Assembly: GCA_009930155.1 (NCBI GenBank)
Contig: RZYX01000047.1
Coordinates: forward strand, 1 to 13,549
Direction of reading: 5' to 3'
From: Clostridia bacterium
GTDB lineage: Bacteria; Bacillota_A; Clostridia; Oscillospirales; Acutalibacteraceae
Length of the DNA: 13,549 nucleotides
The position numbers and the translations under genes were made by a program. Within the stretch, counting starts at the first letter, position 1. Each line of letters starts with the position of its first letter. Shown here piece by piece: positions 7,547 to 13,549 of the stretch. A model generated the notes under the pieces. It had not been told where the DNA came from. It searched no databases and saw only the letters and a program-made list of their open reading frames with translations.

Positions 7547-8536
7547 TTATAAATTCTTAATATATAATGTGTATCTTCTGTTATGGTCAAAATCTTTATC
7601 AATCAAATTAGCCGATACATTTTCATCATAAACAAGAGCAACAATAACATCTTTAAACCCTAGTTTTACCGAACGCCTATAAGCATCTTTAAGCATAGCC
7701 GAGCCAAGCTTAATTCGTCTGTATTCAGGCAACACGGCAATTGTTTTTGCAATTATTGTTTCAACCTTGCCTTTAGTCTTCATTTCATTATAATCTGGAA
7801 TTAAAAACACAAATCCAATTGGTTTGTCGTTATGAAAGGCTAAAAGAATAAGTTCTGAAACCAAATAATCTTTATAAGCATAATATTGCTTTTTAAACTC
7901 GCTTCTATCAATTTCAGTGTAATAAAGATTGTTTGAAAAAGCTATTGCTGAAATATCATAAATCTTGTCAAGCTCCGCATCCAGATTTGACATGTCAACG
8001 CTTCTTAATGTAATGCTTTGCTTTTCTAAATCTAACAAAAGATTGTCGCATTTTTCAAGGTTTGTAGGGATTTGAGAACGCTTTGAAAAATACTGAGACT
8101 CTTCACAAAAGCCAGCAACTTTGAACCAATCAGGATACTCAGCTGGATTTTGTGGCTCCAACAAAAAAGGTGCACTACCGTCAGAATATGTTGCAAAACG
8201 ATATCGACGCCATGTGTTTCCGTCCATAGGCCCAATAACACTTTCACAGCCTTTTTCCTTTAAAAGTTGGCATGCCTTTTCAAGAACTGCTTGTGCTGCA
8301 TCCTGATTTTGAGCTTCAAAGTGACCCACAGTTCCAATTTTTGTGTTATCTTTACCTTTTGGTGCATGAGTAAACCATACAGAGCACCTTGCAAGTATGG
8401 TTTCTCCACCTTTATAAATTATATGAAAATCCGCCTGACTGCCAATAAAGCTTTCTATGGAAAAACCTGAATATATCTTTTGGTCAAGATACTTCTCGGC
8501 TTCACTTATATTATCTTTACTTAAAACCTCAAACAT
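7547..8536 (-). CDS. GNAT-family N-acyltransferase
   Basis: This 329-residue cytoplasmic protein carries a C-terminal GNAT fold at about 175-329. The acetyl-/acyl-CoA pyrophosphate loop region is TIAVLPEYRRIKLGSAML (265-282), followed by a helix and VIVALVYDENVSANLI (297-312). The N-terminal half (1-150) looks like a second, degenerate GNAT-like half. It contains ARCSVW (49-54), GTVGHFEA (68-75) and IGPMDGNTWRRYRF (101-114), the last a motif I associate with this two-half GNAT subfamily. By family, such enzymes transfer an acyl group from a CoA thioester to a primary amine. It lies between the 3-amino-3-carboxypropyl transferase-like gene and the acyl-activating gene. It starts six bases after the former's stop, with AGGGTGA overlapping that stop as its ribosome site, which implies translational coupling. 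A natural inference is that it acylates the amino group introduced by its neighbour. The acyl donor is unknown. Confidence 0.82.
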   Translation of the reverse strand: MFEVLSKDNISEAEKYLDQKIYSGFSIESFIGSQADFHIIYKGGETILARCSVWFTHAPKGKDNTKIGTVGHFEAQNQDAAQAVLEKACQLLKEKGCESVIGPMDGNTWRRYRFATYSDGSAPFLLEPQNPAEYPDWFKVAGFCEESQYFSKRSQIPTNLEKCDNLLLDLEKQSITLRSVDMSNLDAELDKIYDISAIAFSNNLYYTEIDRSEFKKQYYAYKDYLVSELILLAFHNDKPIGFVFLIPDYNEMKTKGKVETIIAKTIAVLPEYRRIKLGSAMLKDAYRRSVKLGFKDVIVALVYDENVSANLIDKDFDHNRRYTLYIKNL

Positions 8537-8542
8537 TTACGC

Positions 8543-9658
8543 TCACCCTATTCCAACATTTGCATTAACAATCTCTTCTATGCGTAAAGCACTATAAAAG
8601 AAAGCTTTGTCTTGTAAAAATAGTTTTTCTGCAAGTTCTGTGTTGCTTGTAACTTCATTTGCTAAGCTTTGCGGAACAAAACGAGGAGCAAGCATATTCC
8701 AATAAACAACCTTTGCACCACTGTTTGCAGATGCAATAAGTCGCTTATATATATCCGTCATAGCATCTTCGGACATATACTCAAAAATGTCACTAAGATT
8801 ATATCCATCAAATTTTATATCTCCCATATTTTCAAGAGCAGTCTCAACAGACCATAACCTTGTTTCTAAATTATCTATGTTTTGCTTTATAATCTCAAAG
8901 TTTTCTTCTCTTAATGCGTGTGGCAATGATTTTCCAAAGTTACCCTTAAGAATATAATACAAATATGGATTTTCAGATGTATCAAGCTCTGTTAATGCAT
9001 ATTTTGTTCTTTGCAGAATTCTTTCAGAAACAGGGACATCGACATAACGGAAAAAGGCTGGGTCACGCCCAAATTTACCCATGATTTTTTTTGAGAAGAA
9101 CATTTTAAACATAATACGCCACTGAAAATTGTTCCATGTCTTGTCATAAAACTCTTTGCGCTCATCTAATGTTTTAGGCTCAAAAAGTTTGTCAACAGTA
9201 GCCGTAGTGTGTATAAGCTTCATTGCTTTGCGAAACATTGCAAAGTAGTTTTCAAACTTGCCAACATGATAAAAACCCGTTTCTATATCTGCCAAATTCA
9301 ATTCCCAAAAAGCAAGACAATCGACAGGAAGCTCAGGCTTTAATCTGTTGTATATTTCAAGCCTATTACTGCACTCTCGCACGCCAGAGAAAGCAATCAT
9401 ATCCTCATAACTTAAATGTTTATAGGCAGCCTTTCTAAGCTCTACACAAGCTATTTGAGAAGGGTTTAGGTCAACAGCAACAACCTTTGCTGGATTTTTA
9501 CATAATAATGAAATTGAATTATCTCCCGCAGATGCTATTGAAAGATAGTTTCCGCCCTCTTTGACAGCAAGCGCATCAATTAATATATCTGCATCTTCCC
9601 AGCACTGTGCATATCTGATTATTGAAAAATCAGCATAGTTCATTACTTCGCTACCCAT
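8543..9658 (-). CDS. BtaA-like (DUF3419) S-adenosylmethionine 3-amino-3-carboxypropyl transferase
   Basis: This 371-residue protein matches the BtaA/DUF3419 family. The family enzyme BtaA moves the 3-amino-3-carboxypropyl group of SAM to the free hydroxyl of diacylglycerol, the first step to the betaine lipid DGTS. The supporting motifs are IRYAQCWEDADIL (14-26), the SAM site LSIASAGDNSISLL (39-52) with the acidic strand end AVDLNPSQ (61-68), FYHVGKFENYF (129-139), and GRDPAFFRYVDVPVSERILQ (197-216). It has no transmembrane segment and presumably works at the membrane surface. The ATG follows GGGGAG with a five-base gap, two bases after the upstream gene's stop. No BtaB-type N-methyltransferase is present in the window. 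The true acceptor may therefore be another lipid or alcohol, and the amine may be acylated by the adjacent GNAT rather than methylated (inference). Confidence 0.85.
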   Translation of the reverse strand: MGSEVMNYADFSIIRYAQCWEDADILIDALAVKEGGNYLSIASAGDNSISLLCKNPAKVVAVDLNPSQIACVELRKAAYKHLSYEDMIAFSGVRECSNRLEIYNRLKPELPVDCLAFWELNLADIETGFYHVGKFENYFAMFRKAMKLIHTTATVDKLFEPKTLDERKEFYDKTWNNFQWRIMFKMFFSKKIMGKFGRDPAFFRYVDVPVSERILQRTKYALTELDTSENPYLYYILKGNFGKSLPHALREENFEIIKQNIDNLETRLWSVETALENMGDIKFDGYNLSDIFEYMSEDAMTDIYKRLIASANSGAKVVYWNMLAPRFVPQSLANEVTSNTELAEKLFLQDKAFFYSALRIEEIVNANVGIG

Positions 9659-9660
9659 AT

Positions 9661-12309
9661 TTACTCCCCTATTTCATTATTTTTAGTTTCAAGAATCTCA
9701 ACTGTTCCAGTCATACCATTAACTCTAATAATATCGCCGTCTTTTATTAATGTTGTTGCATCATCAACCGAAACAACAGCAGGTATACCCATTTCCCTAG
9801 AAACAATAGCAGCGTGTGATAGCAAGCTGCCCCTTTCAACAACAAGAGCTGAAGCCATACTAAACAGAGTAATCCAGCCTGGATCTGTTCTTTCTGCAAC
9901 AAGTATTTCACCATCACGCATAGCAGTGTTTGTTGGGTCTACTACAACACGGGCAACACCGGTAATAAGTCCAGGGCAACAAGCAAGACCTTTCATTGCA
10001 TTGCCTGAATTCTCTGTATCTGCCTGCGGATTGTTTTGAAACTTAAACTCCTCCATAGGTGCTCCACCCATTGTTCCATGAACAACAAATCTTCTTGGAG
10101 GTGTGCTCTTCTTGCGGTTTTCCTCATACTCATTCTTTCTTAATTTAACAAGTCCCTTTAAGTCATAAGTTGAGGATGTACCATCAATATATCCCATTAT
10201 TTCTCCTATTTCTAAGAAGAATATATCACGCTTGTCTTCAATAACACCACGAGAAGAAAAACGAATGCCAAGCTCAACAACTATGCGTCTAACCCTACCA
10301 AAAACACGAGTACGCTCGAAGCGTAAGTTCTCACGATTTCTAACGGTTTTACCAGCATTTTTGCGTATAAACTTAAATATTATCTTTCTAATTGGATGAC
10401 CTTTAAGGTCCTGTTTAACCTTAAGTTCAGCGACTCTTACCGTTTCCTCCCTGTCCTCTCCAGTAAATTGACTTTTAAGGGACAAAGCTCCGATTGAGCG
10501 GTAAAGTAAAAGTGGATTGTCAGAAAGAGTGTCAGATTCAAGCTTTAATTCATCCATGCAGCGGTCAGAGAATCTTTCCATATATGCACTCAATTGCTTT
10601 TTAAATTCTGGCTTTTTCTTTAATGCGTTTGTAATTTGAGAAAGGCTACCATTAGTTAAAAGCACACAAAAGTCATGGTCATCACGAATACTTGCAGCCA
10701 TTTCCCTTGTAAGTCTTGCAGGCTCTGCACTAATTATGCCGCCCTGACCACAAAGTAGGTCGTTATGTATATCTTTATCTGTGCACCATTTTCCACAAAG
10801 CTTGCTTAATGTTCCGTGAAAAATCATTGTAAAAAAGTCATTTGCTAGTGGAGTGTCCCACTTTGATATAAGCTTGCTTTCAAGCTCATAATAATAGCTA
10901 TATAACTCATCTATGCTCATTTCATCAAGTCTACGGTCATCCAAAGCTTCTTTGGTATAGCCATAGAATTTTTCAACCTTTGAATCAAGATGATTGTATG
11001 TATGAAGAAAATGATTTATAGTCCTTATATTTTTTCTGGTCTTAAGGAATTTTGACTCTTCCTTAGGCTTAACAGAGTCCATAAACTCCTTTGGAAGAGG
11101 CTCTTTAACACCCATCATACTTTCCATAAGGCTACTCATTGCTTCATAATACGGCATAATAGCAAGCATCTGATACCATGAAAGCAAGTTGTAGTAAACT
11201 CTTCCGTCCTTAAAACCAAGCATACATTTAAACATCAGAGAGTTTTCATCAATTACTTTTTGAGATATTCCAAACAAAGCACAGAACTGCTTATAAACTT
11301 CTTGATAAACATAAGCAATAAATGAAGCTGTGAGTGGCATTGTAACATTGCCATAACTTTCTGCTATATTACTGTTATCAAATATAACTGTTCTAGCATC
11401 GGTTTGGACAGTTGTTCCAATCGTTGTAATAGGGCGTGATTGTAATAAATACAAATTATCATCTTCATATGCCCATTCAATATCCTGATAACGGCCAAAA
11501 ATGCCACCAGTTCTTCTTGCAAGCTCTGCAACCTCTTTAACTTGCTCGTCAGTTAAAACTGCAACTTTTTTAAGCTCCTCCGGAACATCTTCACAAACAA
11601 CCGAATTGTTCTTTATAACATGGCTTACATTCTTGTCTGCAATTTGTTTAAGTTGAGTGTTTCCATCTAAGTCAACTGTATAAACATCAGCGTTTGCATC
11701 GCCATCAACAAGAGCACTTCCAAGCCCAAAAACAGCACTTACAGTAGCAGTTTTTTCACTTGCAGTAATTGGATTTATTCCAAATGCAACTCCTGCCTTT
11801 TCTGCCTTTACCATTTTTTGAATAAGAACAGTTGGAACTTCAGGTATGCCTGTTACTCCATTTTGTTCACGATAGAATAAAACACGCTCAGCAAAAGCTG
11901 ATTTCCATACAAGTATGGTTTTTTCAAGAAGATTCTCTACAGGTGTCCAAAGATATGTTTCAAACTGTCCTGCAAAGGAAGACGAACCAGAATCTTCACT
12001 AAGTGCAGATGAACGAACTGCAAAAGCATCTCCTGAGATAGTTTTAATTTCTTTTAAAATTCTATCTGCAATATCTTTTCTAACTTCAAGATTCTCAATT
12101 GATTTTGTAAAATCATTAATCTTCCCTGCGTTTAATAAATCTGCTTGCTCCTTCGTTAAGCTGTCAAAAAAAGCATTATTTGTTACTGCAAACCATTCTG
12201 GAATAGGTAAGTCATATTCAGAAAGCCTTGCAAGTGAGCCCGCTTTTCCTCCAAGTTTTTTAAAAGAGCTTTCATCTATGTAATCATGTCGAATAATATA
12301 ATCACTCAT
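9661..12309 (-). CDS. PEP-synthase-like / rifampin-phosphotransferase-like ATP dikinase, acceptor unknown
   Basis: The protein has 882 residues in the three-part order of rifampin phosphotransferase and related PEP-synthase-like enzymes. These cleave ATP to AMP, Pi and a phosphohistidine that is passed to an acceptor. Residues 10-298 are the ATP-grasp (PPDK_N) domain, with KLGGKAGSLARL (18-29), AVRSSALSEDSGSSSFAGQ (97-115) and QDIEWAYEDDNLYLLQSRP (275-293). Residues about 300-740 are the acceptor-binding region, with the family blocks GQGGIISAEPARL (521-533), RFERTRVFGRVRRI (663-676) and RDIFFLEIGEI (694-704). Residues about 770-875 are the swivelling phosphohistidine domain, with VERGSLLSHAAIVSREMGIP (824-843), His832 being the phosphorylated residue. 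The ATG at 12309 has AAGGAG eight bases upstream; the adjoining TTG at 12312 is less likely. It follows the UbiA gene by 22 bases. The acceptor need not be rifampin or pyruvate. In this operon a prenylated or lipid alcohol seems likelier (inference). Confidence 0.88.
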   Translation of the reverse strand: MSDYIIRHDYIDESSFKKLGGKAGSLARLSEYDLPIPEWFAVTNNAFFDSLTKEQADLLNAGKINDFTKSIENLEVRKDIADRILKEIKTISGDAFAVRSSALSEDSGSSSFAGQFETYLWTPVENLLEKTILVWKSAFAERVLFYREQNGVTGIPEVPTVLIQKMVKAEKAGVAFGINPITASEKTATVSAVFGLGSALVDGDANADVYTVDLDGNTQLKQIADKNVSHVIKNNSVVCEDVPEELKKVAVLTDEQVKEVAELARRTGGIFGRYQDIEWAYEDDNLYLLQSRPITTIGTTVQTDARTVIFDNSNIAESYGNVTMPLTASFIAYVYQEVYKQFCALFGISQKVIDENSLMFKCMLGFKDGRVYYNLLSWYQMLAIMPYYEAMSSLMESMMGVKEPLPKEFMDSVKPKEESKFLKTRKNIRTINHFLHTYNHLDSKVEKFYGYTKEALDDRRLDEMSIDELYSYYYELESKLISKWDTPLANDFFTMIFHGTLSKLCGKWCTDKDIHNDLLCGQGGIISAEPARLTREMAASIRDDHDFCVLLTNGSLSQITNALKKKPEFKKQLSAYMERFSDRCMDELKLESDTLSDNPLLLYRSIGALSLKSQFTGEDREETVRVAELKVKQDLKGHPIRKIIFKFIRKNAGKTVRNRENLRFERTRVFGRVRRIVVELGIRFSSRGVIEDKRDIFFLEIGEIMGYIDGTSSTYDLKGLVKLRKNEYEENRKKSTPPRRFVVHGTMGGAPMEEFKFQNNPQADTENSGNAMKGLACCPGLITGVARVVVDPTNTAMRDGEILVAERTDPGWITLFSMASALVVERGSLLSHAAIVSREMGIPAVVSVDDATTLIKDGDIIRVNGMTGTVEILETKNNEIGE

Positions 12310-12331
12310 CAATTGTACTCCTTAGGTTAAT

Positions 12332-13243
12332 TTAATATAAAAGAAGTGGCAAAATACCAAGAGCAGTATAATCACAAATTGACCATACACCCGAAAGATT
12401 TTCCATCCTCTTTGAATTTTTTGTAGTTGGATTTTTTACATACAGTATGCAATTTACAATATTAAAAACAACAACAATTGGAAGAAGAATATGAGCAGGA
12501 GTTGCTCTGTGAATTTGGTTTGTAGCAATAAATGTGAAGCCCATTGAAAGTGTCATACATCCACACCAAACAATTGCACAAACTTTTCTTCCCCAAAGGA
12601 ACGAATATGTTTCAACGCCTTCTTCTTCATCCTCTGGTGCACGCATTTTACGGCCAACCTCAATAACAATTCCATCTAAAAAGCTTGAAGAAATAAACCA
12701 AAGCACGAGTGGAGCCAAGTACCATTTGTTCCTTGGTGCAAAGTCACAAGCAGTTGCATAAAAATCTAATATTGGCATGATTAACATATGTGATAACAAA
12801 TATACAACATGGTGTTTACGAAGCCAAGTGCCACAAAAAAACTCTTTTCGCATCATAAGCAAATACAGCCAAGCGATTAAAAGCAAAGGAACCAATGTGT
12901 AGTGCAAAACCACAGCGAAAATAACTTCAATTATCATAAGCGCAATTGCAATATTGCGAAGCTCTGTAAGCTTTACAAGTCCACGAGGGACAGGACGATA
13001 TGGACGATACCTTGAATCATCATCAAAATCTTTGTGCTCGTCCGCAATACGCAAAAGTGCAAAAACAGTGAAGGAAGTAATGAATGATGTGATTAAAGAC
13101 ATTATGCCTACTTTTCCGCCACGCAAAATAGCTGCGTATCCTACCGCACTAGTACTAAATGCTGCAATCATCGGTATGTACATAAGAATAGGGAATCTTT
13201 CTTTCTGGTAGATATACCAGCGGTTTTCTTTTAATTTACTCAT
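12332..13243 (-). CDS. Divergent UbiA-family prenyltransferase
   Basis: This 303-residue integral membrane protein has about eight hydrophobic segments (for example 20-40, 46-64, 97-113, 115-131, 147-163, 174-190, 218-240 and 250-268). The UbiA family transfers a prenyl chain from its diphosphate to an aromatic ring, a heme or a lipid alcohol. The first Asp-rich motif is RIADEHKDFDDDSRYRPYR (65-83), followed by PVPRGLV (84-90). The usual Asn of NxxxDxxxD is replaced by Asp68, with Asp72 and Asp76 following. The second motif region reads DGIVIEVGRKMRAPEDEEEG (190-209) and then VETYSFLWG; it is acidic but lacks a simple DxxxD. It is the first gene of the operon. The ATG is preceded by AAAGGTGAT about nine bases upstream, with a clear promoter at 13298-13326. 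The acceptor is unknown, and a chromophore-type or menaquinone-type role is not supported by the neighbours. Confidence 0.85.
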   Translation of the reverse strand: MSKLKENRWYIYQKERFPILMYIPMIAAFSTSAVGYAAILRGGKVGIMSLITSFITSFTVFALLRIADEHKDFDDDSRYRPYRPVPRGLVKLTELRNIAIALMIIEVIFAVVLHYTLVPLLLIAWLYLLMMRKEFFCGTWLRKHHVVYLLSHMLIMPILDFYATACDFAPRNKWYLAPLVLWFISSSFLDGIVIEVGRKMRAPEDEEEGVETYSFLWGRKVCAIVWCGCMTLSMGFTFIATNQIHRATPAHILLPIVVVFNIVNCILYVKNPTTKNSKRMENLSGVWSICDYTALGILPLLLY

Positions 13244-13297
13244 TTTTAAATATCACCTTTCAAAGCTTTACAAAATTTAGGATACTTCTTTTTGAAC

Positions 13298-13326
13298 ATT
13301 ATAACTAAAAACCAGATTTTTTTCAA
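13298..13326 (-). promoter_or_regulatory. Sigma-A promoter of the five-gene operon
   Basis: On the minus strand, TTGAAA (13326-13321) and a perfect TATAAT (13303-13298) are separated by exactly 17 bases. This is the best promoter in the window. Transcription would start near 13291 and give a leader of roughly 45-50 bases before the UbiA ATG. No terminator or gap above 30 bases interrupts the five genes, so all are probably transcribed from it. Confidence 0.85.
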
Positions 13327-13458
13327 TGCAAAATAGCGACAAACATATCGATGTAAATGACTATTTATTTATCTATTAAGAAATTTTTATGATAAAAATC
13401 GCTGTATTTTTATTAAATTGCCGAAATTCACATCAATTAAAGTATTCATAAGATAGAT

Positions 13459-13519
13459 TGTAAAATGAAGTGCGACAAATAAAAATAGCCCATAAAAGAT
13501 TTTTCGTGTAAAATGAAGT
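13459..13519. repeat. Two copies of a 13-base direct repeat
   Basis: TGTAAAATGAAGT occurs at 13459-13471 and again at 13507-13519, 48 bases apart. Both copies lie upstream of the off-window rightward gene. They may be regulator binding sites or duplicated -10-like elements (TAAAAT). The function is not shown. Confidence 0.5.
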
Positions 13520-13540
13520 TACCACAACACCATTACACAC

Positions 13541-13546
13541 GGAGGA
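13541..13546 (+). promoter_or_regulatory. Shine-Dalgarno of a gene starting just outside the window
   Basis: GGAGGA at 13541-13546 is a near-perfect ribosome binding site four bases from the window edge. A start codon would be expected within a few bases beyond the end. It indicates a rightward gene divergent from the operon. Nothing of its protein is visible. Confidence 0.7.
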
Positions 13547-13549
13547 ATC

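Larger units (their letters stand above)
13244..13549. other. Divergent intergenic region with operon promoter and repeats
   Basis: This AT-rich region between the operon and a rightward gene just off the window has no ORF. It contains the operon promoter (13298-13326), a 17-base AT palindrome with 8-base arms around a central G (13383-13399), and two copies of TGTAAAATGAAGT (13459-13471 and 13507-13519). A strong + strand ribosome site sits at the edge. The promoter for the off-window gene is not clear. Confidence 0.6.

Noticed and set aside
8543..9658. Complete betaine lipid (DGTS) biosynthesis
   Set aside because: Only a BtaA-like gene is present. The required BtaB N-methyltransferase is absent from the window.
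11915..12283. 122-codon open frame on the + strand opposite the dikinase
   Set aside because: It is antisense to the conserved ATP-grasp coding region and has no recognisable domain or ribosome site.
9661..12309. Annotation as a rifampin resistance gene or as PEP synthase (ppsA)
   Set aside because: The domain order resembles RPH, but acceptor specificity cannot be read from the sequence. The gene sits inside a lipid-type operon, so neither specific name is supported.
12310..12312. TTG start for the PEP-synthase-like gene
   Set aside because: The immediately following ATG at 12309 has AAGGAG eight bases upstream. The TTG is rarer and adds only one residue.
1..13549. Mobile elements, CRISPR arrays, tRNA or rRNA genes
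   Set aside because: I found no transposase, integrase, regularly spaced repeats or cloverleaf-like sequences on either strand. A dedicated scan would be needed to exclude small RNAs.

Overview
The window is AT-rich, with tightly packed genes, strong Shine-Dalgarno sites (GGAGG, AAGGAG, GGGGAG), sigma-A-like promoters (TTGAAA-N17-TATAAT) and compact U-tract hairpin terminators. This suggests a low-GC Gram-positive bacterium (Bacillota, probably class Clostridia). I cannot name a genus. I saw no tRNA, rRNA, CRISPR array, transposase, integrase or phage gene.

Left part (1-4540), three unrelated housekeeping or accessory genes. An RlmA-type 23S rRNA guanine methyltransferase (+) faces a large four-module sulfur/thiol enzyme (-), and they share one bidirectional terminator. 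The sulfur enzyme joins a CoA-disulfide reductase core, rhodanese, TusA and DsrE-like modules, and an inverted repeat lies in its leader. A 424-base gap follows. It ends in a striking perfect 20-bp-arm hairpin directly upstream of a small four-helix membrane protein of unknown function.

Middle (4506-5960). A membrane kinase of the dolichol kinase/phytol kinase (SEC59/VTE5) family is transcribed leftward from its own recognisable promoter. It converges on the small membrane protein gene through a second bidirectional terminator.

Right part (5926-13326), the most interesting region: a five-gene leftward operon with one excellent promoter (13298-13326) and a terminator (5926-5953). In transcription order it encodes a divergent UbiA-family prenyltransferase, a PEP-synthase-like/rifampin-phosphotransferase-like dikinase (ATP-grasp, acceptor and phosphohistidine domains), a BtaA-like (DUF3419) SAM-dependent 3-amino-3-carboxypropyl transferase, a GNAT acyltransferase, and an AMP-forming acyl-activating enzyme of the OleC-like type. 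Junctions within the operon are 2-30 nt. No BtaB methyltransferase is present, so ordinary DGTS betaine lipid synthesis is not encoded here. My inference is that the operon makes an unusual prenyl- or acyl-modified lipid or isoprenoid-linked small molecule: prenyl transfer, ATP-driven phosphorylation, installation of an amino-carboxypropyl group, then acylation with an activated carboxylate. The adjacent polyprenol/phytol-type kinase could supply or recycle the isoprenoid phosphate. The product is unknown and the order of steps is speculation.

At the extreme right edge a strong GGAGG Shine-Dalgarno on the + strand shows that a divergent gene starts just outside the window. It could be the regulator or another member of the system.
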